Source of the DNA: Baffinella frigidus
Lineage: Eukaryota > Cryptophyceae > Cryptomonadales > Baffinellaceae
DNA: 16,818 nucleotides
Direction of reading: 5' to 3'
NCBI GenBank assembly: GCA_026770585.1
Contig: MU646405.1
Span: forward strand, 449,618 to 466,435
Positions 1 through 6,837 of the stretch are shown here, in pieces (position 1 is the stretch's first letter; the number at the start of each line of letters is the position of its first letter). The translations under genes and the position numbers were made by a program. Below the pieces are notes generated by a model. It saw only the letters and a program-made list of their open reading frames with translations. It was not told the origin of the DNA and did not search any database.

Positions 1-86
1 GTAGGACCCTTCAGTGGGCCTATGCCTACGCCCCTATGGTGGTCCTAAGGGGGGGGCGGTTTCTTATGAGCGAGGTTCCCCTGTAC
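1..86 (+). mobile_element. Partial copy of inverted-repeat element family B
   Basis: The block holds a run of GTAGGACC / CCTAGG-like palindromic words and ends in GGCGGTTTCTTATGAGCGAG followed by GTTCCCCTGTAC. The same right end occurs at 2389-2419, 3733-3765 and, decayed, at 1139-1183. Only the copy at 2303-2419 has both inverted termini, so this one is a half element or is cut by the window edge. Probably a non-autonomous DNA element; no transposase is visible. Confidence 0.6.
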
Positions 87-499
87 TAGCATATTGCACC
101 CTTAACATAGCATGTTGCGAAGCGTACGCCGCTCGGTGCGGTGCCCCCGGCGGCGCGCTACCCCTGAGGGCGCCTGGGATGGGTGGGGGCGTGTGGGTGG
201 GCCGGGTTTCGGGTGTTTCCGACTCGCGGCACTGCCCCCGGCAGCGGAGCCGCTTCCCACTTTACACGTGATGGTGGTCCATCAAAAGTCAACTCAATGG
301 CAGAATCCCGGAAATTCCGGGAAGTTGGCAAAAGTTGACGGTGCGCCCAGGGGCAGTTGACTTTTGCGATTGCTTCCCCTCAGGTCTAGCGTAGCCCGCA
401 CGAGTCTCGCGTGCTGGACCCGGACCCATCTCGCGTCAGACCCCCGCGCACCCCGTCGAGTGTCCGACACACACTCCAACGTGTCAGACACACTCAAAC
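87..499. other. Unassigned sequence upstream of the first recognisable exon
   Basis: No exon could be supported here. Visible items are a GC-rich stretch (110-250), a perfect palindrome CCCGGAAATTCCGGG near 308-322, several AGTTGAC / GTCAACT words, and a 28-base block (368-395) that recurs inverted at 6234-6261. Upstream exons of the gene ending at 1627 may lie here or outside the window. Confidence 0.4.
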
Positions 500-607
500 G
501 CATCTCTTCGCAGGACACGACGAGCGATAGGCGCGTTGGAGTGTGGCAGACACACTAAAACACGACTCCTCGCAGGACAAGACACACTAAACCGCGACTC
601 CTCGCAG
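500..607 (+). repeat. Triplicated 3' splice-site block in front of an exon
   Basis: The string CTC(T/C)TCGCAGGACA(C/A)GAC occurs three times, with the AG at 512-513, 574-575 and 606-607. The last AG directly precedes the coding exon at 608. The intervening bases are also repeated (GACACACT-type words). Read as acceptor sites, these are three tandem copies of one 3' splice junction, and only the third leads into a long open exon. Confidence 0.6.
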
Positions 608-1627
608 GACAAGACAGGCGACAGGCAAGACCCGGCAGCGGCGGCGGCCCCCCCCGCGTCAAAGCCCTCCCCTGCGGCCGCGGCCGATAAGCCGAAAAAG
701 CCGGAGCCCCATAAGGTTGTGAGCCCCCCCGACTGATTTCAGCGTTTCCTCGTGCCCACACCGCAGGCTTCGAAGGGATTTTCGGGCTCTGAGAGCCCGA
801 GTTTCCGTTACCTTATCCGTAGGAACCCACCCCTATGTTCCTACGGATTGCCCACCGTAGGGTCTTAGGTCTTTTCGCTTAGGGTTTATTCGAAATCCCT
901 TCGAAGTCCGCTGTGTGGATAGTCTGCCCGGAGTAGGGTTTCTGGAATCGGACCGCCCTGATCTAATTTTTGAACAAGGCAGAATCTGTCTTTCTTCTCA
1001 AGGCTTCCAACACCGAAGATACGGGTAGATATCTCATTTCAGGCATAGAGAGAAACCTTAAAATAGCATAAATCAGGACAGACTCTGGTTCCGAGATGAG
1101 ATCCTTCCCCGATGCCTGAGGCCCGCCTGAGGAGTGAGGTCCTACGGGGGGTTGGTTCCCTGTGAGTGAGGTACCCCTGTACAGGATACGTGCACATAAC
1201 CTGTGCATGCTTCGTGCCCGATGTCTGGTGTAAAGTCACTCCGGCTATGCCTCCGTGGGGTTCATCCCCAGAGAGCCCCGCCTCAGGAGTGACCTCTCTG
1301 TCTCGCGACGTGAGAGCCTACAGTGTTACAGCGTTACCTCCAAGTTATGAAAACACACCGCCCCTATCATGGTCCTATGCTCCTAGGCAAAGGCCTACCG
1401 TAGGGTCCTAATTTTCATTGGGGTGGTCACGTGTCGCCCCGCTTTTCGGGGCGACTCGTGACCAACTCCCCAGAAAACGCCTAAACCGACTTTTGGAATG
1501 GGTGCTTAAATAGGCCCGTGTGGGACAGGCCCCGGCTCCGAAAAAGATGGGGGGCGACCTTGCAGCGATGATGGCTGCGCGACGAAAGGCGGAGGAAGAA
1601 CAGGGTGACGACGGGTACTACTTCTAG
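608..1627 (+). CDS. 3' end of a gene with an Ala/Pro/Lys-rich tail (two exons)
   Basis: Two exons are proposed: 608-715 (36 codons, phase 0, preceded by CGCAG, followed by GTTGTG) and 1529-1627 (32 codons plus TAG, preceded by GGGACAG). The first encodes a low-complexity Ala/Pro/Lys segment (AAAAAPPASKPSP, then DKPKKPEPHK). The second encodes APAPKKMGGDLAAMMAARRK, an acidic stretch and a terminal DDGYYF. Both are in phase 0 and the composition runs smoothly across the junction, which supports the splice. A proline-rich segment followed by a short LAAMMAARRK helix resembles the tails of some actin-regulatory proteins (VASP/WH2-like), but that is only an impression and no family is assigned. 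The 5' part is missing. The 813-nt intron carries a family C element (755-918) and part of a family B copy. The stop codon lies at the head of a short tandem array. Confidence 0.55.
755..918. mobile_element. MITE-like element, family C, copy 1
   Basis: The terminal inverted repeats are CCCACACCGCAGGCTTCGAAGGGATT at the left and its near complement ending CCGCTGTGTGG at the right. Inside is a shared core with TTATCCGTAG, CCTACGG(A/T) and TCTTTTCGCTTAGGG-type words. A second copy of almost the same length is at 10741-10902, and an inverted partial copy is at 3917-4013. About 164 bp with no coding capacity, so non-autonomous. It lies in the intron of the gene ending at 1627. Confidence 0.75.
919..1411. 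other. Intron sequence with decayed family B piece
   Basis: This stretch lies inside the proposed intron 716-1528. A degraded family B right end (GTGAGTGAGGTACCCCTGTAC) is at about 1139-1183. Near 1235-1410 are diverged words shared with the family B core (GGCTATGCCT, CCTACCGTAGGGTCCTA). No exon is supported. Confidence 0.4.
1412..1476. repeat. Strong GC-rich inverted repeat (hairpin)
   Basis: GGGGTGGTCACGTGTCGCCCC pairs with GGGGCGACTCGTGACCAACTCCCC around a loop of about six bases, and the flanks (TTTTC / GAAAA) extend the pairing. It lies 53 bp upstream of the last exon of the first gene. It could be a small foldback element or a structured intron segment. Confidence 0.6.
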
Positions 1628-1712
1628 TTGTTATTTCTAGTCAACCAAGCGTTATTTCTAGTCAACCAAACGTTATTTTCAGTCAACCAAACGGCATTTC
1701 TAGTGAGCCAAA
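1617..1712 (+). repeat. 21-bp tandem repeat seeded at the stop codon
   Basis: Four units of GTTATTTCTAGTCAACCAAA follow the stop codon of the gene ending at 1627. The coding end TACTTCTAGTTG resembles the unit word TATTTCTAGT, so the array may have grown from the region containing the stop codon. Units 1 and 2 are nearly identical; units 3 and 4 have drifted (TTTTCAGT, TTTCTAGTGAGCC). Confidence 0.7.
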
Positions 1713-1809
1713 CGTCTGTTGTCGAGAGTAGTTGGCTCCCCCCGAAAGCAGCACCGTGTTGGATTTCCAGGACGCGTTGGTTCGCTTCGGGTGAGGGCCG
1801 CGGTATCCC

Positions 1810-1902
1810 TTAAGTGGCGAGGCGGTGAAAATTGACCGCCAAGAGGTCCTAGGCAGGTCCTAGGGTCCTACTATAGGGCGTATGAGCCTACTCGCCACTT
1901 AA
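1810..1902. mobile_element. Short inverted-repeat element flanked by TTAA
   Basis: TTAAGTGGCGAG (1810-1821) is repeated as its exact complement CTCGCCACTTAA (1891-1902). If TTAA is the target duplication, the terminal repeat is GTGGCGAG, an arrangement typical of piggyBac-like non-autonomous elements. The interior holds CCTAGG-type palindromes and no ORF. Confidence 0.6.
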
Positions 1903-2302
1903 TGGATAGAGGGCGGGGCGGGCGTGTAAATAAACTCAAAACGACAACGGTGCCGAGACCGATGCTTTCCTACATCCTGTACTGGAGTTTCCCGGGAATA
2001 ACACCACGCACCACCCCGAGGGGGGGTCCCATGGGAATAGGCCTGCCGTAGGACCCTAGGGCGGTGCGTGTCCTTGTTCGCGAGTACATGTACTTGTATT
2101 GCACCCTGTGCCGCTAGGTCGTGCTCAGACATAGAATTTGAGGGGGTGCGTGCGTGGCGGTCGTGAGGGGGTGCGTGCGTGGCGGCCACCAATGTTGGTG
2201 TCAATAGAACCTTTACGGTGCCCACGTGCGCCTCCTACCGCCTCAATCTTCAAACCTTCAAGACACAAACCGCGCACCCCTTCCCTGCACCCGCGACTTG
2301 AG
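1903..2302. other. Intergenic stretch with short direct repeats
   Basis: No gene is supported. A 28-bp unit GAGGGGGTGCGTGCGTGGCGG is present twice (2139-2187). Words of the family B core (GGCCTGCCGTAGGACCCTAGG) are at 2040-2062. Confidence 0.4.
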
Positions 2303-2419
2303 AGGGGTACCTCGCTCACAAGAAACCGCCTCCCACTAGGACTCTACAGTAGGACCATGCCTAGGGCCCTATGGTGGTCCTGGGGCGAGGGGCAGTTTCT
2401 TATGAGCGAGGTACCCCTG
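2303..2419. mobile_element. Complete family B inverted-repeat element
   Basis: The left end AGGGGTACCTCGCTCACAAG and the right end, whose complement reads AGGGGTACCTCGCTCATAAG, are inverted repeats of about 28 bp. The core contains GTAGGACCATGCCTAGGG and CCTATGGTGGTCC. About 117 bp. Right-half copies are at 1-86, 1139-1183 and 3681-3765. No transposase is seen, so this is a MITE-type element. Confidence 0.7.
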
Positions 2420-2617
2420 TACTCAGTCACAGCCGGGGAGCTTCTTGTGGGGATGTTGGTATTCATAACGGTCGCTCTCGGTGCTGTAAACCACGTGTGC
2501 AGCACTCTGCACAGCGCAGTATGGGCTGTGCAGGGCTACCTCGTCCATCTCCCCCTCAATGCGTGTTCACTGATGGGTGAACAATTGGAGCAATTGGAGC
2601 TTTATTCGACAACCCGG
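2420..2617. other. Region beyond the histone-fold stop codon, open on both strands
   Basis: This lies just 3' of the minus-strand stop at 2618 and could be its 3' UTR. The plus strand reads open through a hydrophobic stretch (GELLVGMLVFITVALGAV). The minus strand also has an open run starting MDEVALHSPYCAV. Neither has supporting homology or clear splice context, so no gene is called. Confidence 0.3.
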
Positions 2618-2651
2618 CTACAACAGTCCGGGAGGAGGATCCTGCGAGAGA

Positions 2652-2695
<44 letters not shown>

Positions 2696-2881
2696 AGCGC
2701 TCAAAACCCGCCGCATCGCGAGCGCCTGCCGCAGATCCTTGTGGGTGATGGCGAATCTGGCGTTGGAGACAGCAAGGGTGTTCGCGTGCGCAACGAGGCG
2801 CACCAAGTGCTGCTCCACCCCCTCTCTGACAACGCCGAGCGCCGCGCAGCTCCAGTTCACGTCCATCCTGAAAAAGCCCTC
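2618..2881 (-). CDS. 3' end of a divergent histone-fold protein, H3-like (two exons)
   Basis: Read on the minus strand, the exons are 2881-2708 (58 codons, preceded by GTGCAG, followed by GTTTTG) and 2641-2618 (DPPPGLL then TAG, preceded by CGCAG), both phase 0. The first exon aligns without gaps, by eye, to the histone H3 core from late alpha-N through alpha-3. Shared positions include F-K/R-x-x-D before alpha-1, the E..E..LV.L run of alpha-2, the N..A and R..I spacing, and the KD plus A...R that start alpha-3 (ours: THKDLRQALAMRR). About 16 of 59 positions match, so it is highly diverged. Other histone-fold families (H4, H2A, NF-Y, TAF subunits) cannot be excluded. The histone tail and first part of the fold must be in upstream exons, at higher coordinates, which I could not find. 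The protein would end shortly after alpha-3, as H3 does. Confidence 0.5.
2642..2707 (-). repeat. (GA/CT)n microsatellite forming most of a 66-nt intron
   Basis: About 50 bases of GA repeat on the plus strand read as (TC)n on the minus strand, between the donor GTTTTG and the acceptor CTCGCAG. It would serve as an extreme polypyrimidine tract. The intron assignment follows from matching phases and the position of the stop codon. Confidence 0.55.
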
Positions 2882-3339
2882 CTGCACCATAGACCTCTCC
2901 CTAGGCCCTGCTCAGACACAGCCTCGGTGGGGGTGCATACATGACGGTGGTCGGGTGCATACATGGCGGTGTTGCCGTGTTGGTAGCAATCAACGTCTCT
3001 CGCTACTGCAGCGCAGAGGGCTGGGACCACACGCACGCCACGCGGACAATCGCGCAGCTATCCCTGCTTTCATTGAACCCATGCCCGTTTCATCTCTCAA
3101 ACCTCTGACACCTACCCAGGCCCGTGAGTCTCACCCCTCTGCTCTCCCTCCCTCCCAGCACTCGTCTAAGCCGGCGCCGTTGTTGCGCACCCCTCCCCCC
3201 CCACGTCGCTGCCTCTCCCTCCACGACACTCCCAAGTGTAGTTATCGGATCGCTTGGGCAACCCCCGATCGGCAGCAAGGGGACGCCGCTTTCCAGCAAC
3301 CTCTTCACGCAAATCCGCCACGCAGCTGCACGTGGGAGG
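2882..3339. other. No supported gene; upstream flank or intron of the histone-fold gene
   Basis: A duplicated word GGTGCATACATG(A/G)CGGTG is seen near 2932-2970. Minus-strand open runs at 3166-3348 and 3090-3308 have no recognisable family. If the histone-fold gene continues, this is intron. Confidence 0.35.
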
Positions 3340-3480
3340 GCGGTTCACACCCAGCCCTGACCCCCCTGCCCTGACCCTCCAGCCCTGACCCTGGCACCCC
3401 CCCAGCTCTGACCCCCCAGCCCTGACCCCCCAGCCTCGACGCTCTGACCCCCCAGCCCTGACCCCACAGCCTTGACACCG
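3340..3480. repeat. C-rich minisatellite (CAGCCCTGACCCCC units)
   Basis: About eight diverged units of 13-17 bases, CAGCCCTGACCCCC and variants (CAGCTCTGACC, CAGCCTCGACG). The long minus-strand open frames here (for example 3305-3532) are just translations of the repeat. Confidence 0.8.
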
Positions 3481-3506
3481 CCTCGGCAGAGAGGTAAGCC
3501 TCGGCC

Positions 3507-3575
3507 ATGAGTGGTCGCCCCACCTCCACCAAGCCCCCGCATGAGTAGTCGCCTCACCGCCGCCAAGACCCCGCC
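3507..3575 (+). repeat. 34-bp direct duplication
   Basis: CATGAGTGGTCGCCCCACC and CATGAGTAGTCGCCTCACC begin two adjacent, diverged 34-bp units. The second continues as an open plus-strand frame (MSSRLTAAKTPPG). It could be a duplicated exon edge, but no family is recognised. Confidence 0.45.
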
Positions 3576-3613
3576 AGGAGCGTCAGTTCCCCAACGACCT
3601 CGAAACCGAGAGT

Positions 3614-3839
3614 GTTCAGTTACCCGTCGAGCGGAATCGTCTCTGCCGGGAGCCCTTCCGAAGACGGCTCTCGGCTGCCGACCCTACAGTAGGGCTATGC
3701 CTAGGGTCCTACGGTGGTCCTAGGGGGGAGGGGCGGTTTCTTATGATACGCGAGGTACCCGTGTATCCCCAGATCAGTTACCCGTCGAGCGGTACCGTCT
3801 CTGGCGGGAGCCCTTGCCGAAGACGGCTCTCGGCTGCCG
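3614..3839 (+). repeat. Direct duplication of about 64 bp flanking a family B half-element
   Basis: A block beginning CAGTTACCCGTCGAGCGG and ending GACGGCTCTCGGCTGCCG is present at 3617-3680 and 3776-3839, with a few substitutions. Between them is a half copy of element B (3681-3765). The block reads open as QLPVER-RL-REP in both copies, so it might be coding, but the function is unknown. Confidence 0.6.
3681..3765 (+). mobile_element. Right half of a family B element
   Basis: It contains ACAGTAGGGCTATGCCTAGG, CCTACGGTGGTCCTAGG and GGGCGGTTTCTTATGATACG followed by CGAGGTACCC. It matches the complete copy at 2303-2419 over its right two thirds, with a small insertion in the terminal repeat. 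Confidence 0.65.
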
Positions 3840-3916
3840 CTTCACGTCGAAATCCTGGTCGAGGGCCCCCTCGAGTCCCCGCTGAGACCGCCCCCTCGAC
3901 CCTGAGCCCTTACGCC

Positions 3917-4013
3917 CCTGCGGTAAAGGGATTTTGAATAACCCCTAAGCGATAAGACGTTCGACCCTAAAATAACCCCTAAGCGATAAGACCTTGAACC
4001 CTACGGTAGACAA
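3917..4013 (-). mobile_element. Inverted partial copy of family C element, internally duplicated
   Basis: AAAGGGATTTTGAATAACCC and CCCTAAGCGATAAGAC are the complement of the right end of family C. The piece AATAACCCCTAAGCGATAAG occurs twice in tandem, so the copy has a small internal duplication and lacks its other end. Confidence 0.65.
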
Positions 4014-4186
4014 CCCTAGCTTTGGTACAAATCCGTCAATTTGGCTCCACGGACGCCGGAATCCGGCGGCCTCCAAGGGAAATACGTGACCTCAAATTCG
4101 ACGATTTCCTTAGCTGTGAGGGTTGGTGGTCCAGGGGAACCCCCTTTTTCTGCTACCGGGGCCCGCCGCGGATTTCGGTGTCCCAC

Positions 4187-4325
4187 CCACCAGCCCTGCG
4201 AGGCGGACCAAATCGACGATTGTTTGGAGCCATTTCCTCGGGTGGCACATTCGTTTTCGAAGGCGCCGCCCGAGGAATTGGCGTATGCTCCAGCCTCGAT
4301 TTGGTCCACCTCGGAGGGCTGGTGG
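4187..4325. mobile_element. Foldback element with 30-bp arms
   Basis: Arm 4187-4216 begins CCACCAGCCCTGCGAGGCGG; arm 4296-4325 is its near complement, ending TCGGAGGGCTGGTGG. Pairing continues inward (GAGCCATTTCCTCGGGTGGC against GCCGCCCGAGGAATTGGC), so nearly the whole 139 bp can fold. The open frames on both strands here are by-products of this symmetry. Confidence 0.75.
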
Positions 4326-4391
4326 ACCGTGAGCATGGCAGAAACACACTCGCTGAGTCTGAGGAGTTTTCTGAGGAGGCTGGGACAACTC

Positions 4392-4535
4392 CATCTCCGA
4401 AGATAACTGAATCAGTTCCTTTTCAATAGGAGGTTGAATAGGAGAAATCAGTTAGGGCACAGTAAAATTAATAAGGCGTCCCAATTAAATTAGAACCGCT
4501 AATTAGGGAAGTGATTCAGTTATCTTTCGAGATGA
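4392..4535 (+). mobile_element. MITE family A, copy 1
   Basis: The terminal inverted repeats are about 28 bp, (T)CATCTCCGAAGATAACTG and its complement ending CAGTTATCTTTCGAGATG. The length is 144 bp. Copies of the same length are at 8606-8749 (inverted) and 10965-11109 (same orientation). The flanks suggest a 4-5 bp target duplication (AACTC). The interior is AT-rich and non-coding. Confidence 0.85.
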
Positions 4536-4609
4536 AACTCCCCCCTCCCTCCCTCTCTTTTTGGACACACCCGTACTACCTACGAACCCGTAGGGCGGGG
4601 ATGTGATGT

Positions 4610-5160
4610 GGGAGAACAGTAAGCACGAAAAAGCAAACCTTGGGCCCAGGATTGCGTGGATGATGCAAGTAACTAACCGCTGGGCAAGGGCGAGGAAATC
4701 TGGGCAAATGTGAAGGACGGCCTGGATCGTGGATGATTGAACTTACTAAGCGCTGAGCAAGGGAGAGCAAGGATTGCGTGAAAGATGGAAGTAAGCGCTG
4801 AGCAAGGGGGAGGAAACCTGGGTAAAGTATGTTGTGGAAGACGGCCCGTGGGCCCAAGGTTTGCTGGATTGCGTGAACGATGGAAGAAAACACAAGTCTA
4901 GGGAGAGTGCACCTGGGCAAACGATGTTCCGAAGGATGGCCCGAACAAGCAAGGGGAAAGCAAGCCTTGGACCCAGGATTTCGTGAATGATGCAAGTAAC
5001 TAACTGCTGAGTCAGGGGAGCGAACATGGGCGAACGATGTTGTGAAAGACGGCTCGTGGGCCCAAGGTTTGCTGCATTGCGTGAACGATGGGGGGAAGCG
5101 CGGGGCTAGGGATACACACCTGGGAGAAGGATGTTCCGAAGGATGGTCCGGATCCGTGCG
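4610..5160. repeat. Diverged tandem array with nested units
   Basis: Recurring words are TTGGGCCCA(A/G)G, GATTGCGTG(A/G)A, GATG(G/C)AAGTAA, GCTGAGCAAGGG and GATGTTCCGAAGGATGG. Two longer blocks 210 bp apart (starting near 4846 and 5056) match best. The array has no reliable frame; the minus-strand open runs (4576-4995, 4746-5027) repeat the same peptide words and are not called as genes. Confidence 0.7.
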
Positions 5161-5194
5161 ACTCGGGGGGTCGCGGCACTGGGTGCGGGTACCT

Positions 5195-5465
5195 GGTTTT
5201 AGGTTCAGGGTTTAGGGTTCAGGGTTTAGGGTTTAGAGTTCAGGGTTTAGGGGTTAGGGTTCAGGTTTTAGGGTTTAGGGTTCAGGGGTGAGGGTTCAGG
5301 GTTCAGGGTTTAGTGGTTAGGGTTGAGGGTTGAGGGTTCAGGGTTCAGGGGTAAGGGTTCAGGGTTGAGGGGTAAGGGTTCAGGGTTCAGGGTTTAGGAT
5401 TCAGGGTTCGCGGGTTAGGGTTCAGGTCTCAGGGTTTATGGGTTATGGTCTAAGGTTTAGGGTCA
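5195..5465. repeat. Telomere-like TTTAGGG / TTCAGGG array
   Basis: About 270 bp of 7-base units GGGTTTA and GGGTTCA with drift (GGGGTAA, GGGTTGA). On the minus strand this reads CCCTAAA, the same strand sense as the minus gene ending at 5450. It is interstitial because genes lie on both sides. The last codons of the minus-strand gene run into it. Confidence 0.9.
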
Positions 5466-6129
5466 GCGGGTTTGGACGTTAAGTGCTGAAGCATGTAGAC
5501 GAAGCCAAAGACGACCCCGAACAGCACCAGGAAGCACACGCAGCACGACATCACCATGCACCTGCCGGGGCGCGCGTTTCAGCGGTCCGGGGGCGTGGAA
5601 GAGTGCAGCACGCGTGTGGGCCCGCGCCTGAGGAGGAATGGTGGGAGTCGTTGGGTGTCCCGAGCGGCTGTACGCCAATCTGTTTGATCCGCACAAGGAG
5701 TGTGGCCGCTGCAGGGAATGCGGGGATGCCAGCCTCCCCCCCCACCCGCTCCGGAGCCCCGGAGCAACAAATAAGTCCCTCGCCATCTCTCTGAACAGTG
5801 CCACACACGGCCGAGACAGGGGTGAGGGTTGCCGCGGAATCTGCGTCAGTCCTCTGTTCTTCGGTGGCTGGTCCCCACGCAGCAGGACCAACTCGGTGGA
5901 GCAGCGGCGGCACATCAACAGAAAATGTACGCGAGAGCGGCAAGCGCGCGGGGCGAGACCGGTTCTCCTTGGATGCGCCCTTCTTCTTGCGCAGCAGCGC
6001 CGCGTCCTCCAATCCGTCATCGTCGTCGCGAGAAAACGCGCTCTTCGCCGCCTGAAAGAGGTACCCCAGCGACTTTGTCGCGCCGGCGTACGACACGGGC
6101 GTGCGCGACGACGGGTTGTTGAACGCCAT
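5450..6129 (-). CDS. 93-residue tail-anchored membrane protein (two exons)
   Basis: The model is ATG at 6129, exon 1 6129-5960 (56 codons plus 2 nt), donor GTCTCG, acceptor CGGCAG, and exon 2 5561-5450 ending in TAG. The split codon gives Arg and the frame stays open. The N-terminal half is soluble and polar (MAFNNPSSRTPVSYAG, then an acidic RDDDDGLEDAALL and a basic RKKKGASKENR). The C-terminal half is one membrane segment of about 22 residues (SCCVCFLVLFGVVFGFVYML) and a short tail. A basic patch just before a C-terminal membrane span is typical of tail-anchored proteins of the secretory pathway, with the N-terminus in the cytosol. I do not recognise the family; no SNARE heptads are evident. 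The last four or five residues are encoded by telomere-like repeat. The start is divergent from the GTPase gene, about 700 bp away. Exon 2 is the firmer part; the donor could be elsewhere. Confidence 0.55.
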
Positions 6130-6837
6130 GGTCCAAGCCCTCCGGTCCCGGCCCCCCTCCTCCAAGCAAGGTTCAAGATCCGAACTCCTGTGGTGACGGA
6201 GCATTTCTAGTGACTTTTGCCATAAGTTGACATGCTACGCTAGACCTGAGCGGGGGCAATCTAAACTCACCTTGGGCGGCCAAAGTTGACCAGCCTTGCT
6301 CCTCGGATCTGGCCTGGTGTCAACTTATGAACTTCTTTTGTACTGAGATCTCAGTACATTTTCCTTGCGGCAACTTTTGATTGCTCCCGGTCACGTCTAA
6401 AGTAGTCATGAAAAATGACTTTGGCAAAAGTGGACATCAACTTCAATCGGAAATTTGCGCAGGGCCCCTTCCTGTCCGCTGTCCGCTCTTGTTTGCGGGC
6501 AACCAATCCGGCAGTGCACACGAATCGCGCGCCTGATCGTCTGCCTGGCTCTTCACGTGGCGCGTTTCTCCGGTGGAGACGGCGATAGTGCCTCAAACTC
6601 TGCTCAATTTTGAACATTTTTCGCGAAGAAGGCGCAACCTGCCTTGTGGAGCGGGTGGAGGGGCGCTCTTGAACGCAGGGCCCAGCCAGCCGCTGCGCGC
6701 CCAGCTGTGCACTGGATACGGCCGCTGGTGGCTGGCGGGGCGGCTGTCGGAGGAGGCGGGGCAGACGGACGGGCAAGCGAGTTCCGGGATATCCGCGATC
6801 CGAGTGGCAGCACATCTAGAGAGGTGCAGGGCCGAGG
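6130..6837. promoter_or_regulatory. Divergent intergenic region between the membrane protein and GTPase genes
   Basis: Both flanking genes start from this 708-bp stretch, so it should hold both promoters. No TATA box stands out. It contains AGTTGAC / GTCAACT words (6215-6330, 6370-6450), the palindrome GTACTGAGATCTCAGTAC (6339-6356) and a 28-base block (6234-6261) that is the complement of 368-395, indicating a dispersed repeat. Transcription signals themselves are inferred, not seen. Confidence 0.35.

Noticed and set aside
2138-2944. 268-codon plus-strand open frame with a hydrophobic segment
   Set aside because: It runs through a transposable element end and the GA microsatellite, and overlaps the better supported minus-strand histone-fold exons. 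The hydrophobic part alone is not enough.
3166-3348. Minus-strand frame with ADLREEVAGKRRPLAADRG, considered as the missing upstream exon of the histone-fold gene
   Set aside because: It does not align with the H3 region that should precede the called exon, and the donor and phase do not fit.
4022-4429. Open frames on both strands (up to 135 codons)
   Set aside because: They are produced by the foldback at 4187-4325, which makes the strands similar, and no family is recognised.
4576-5027. Minus-strand frames with repeated HPRNPG or LSLAQR words
   Set aside because: They lie entirely in a diverged tandem array and repeat with it.
5195-5465. A true chromosome end
   Set aside because: The units are degenerate and genes lie on both sides, so this is interstitial telomere-like repeat.
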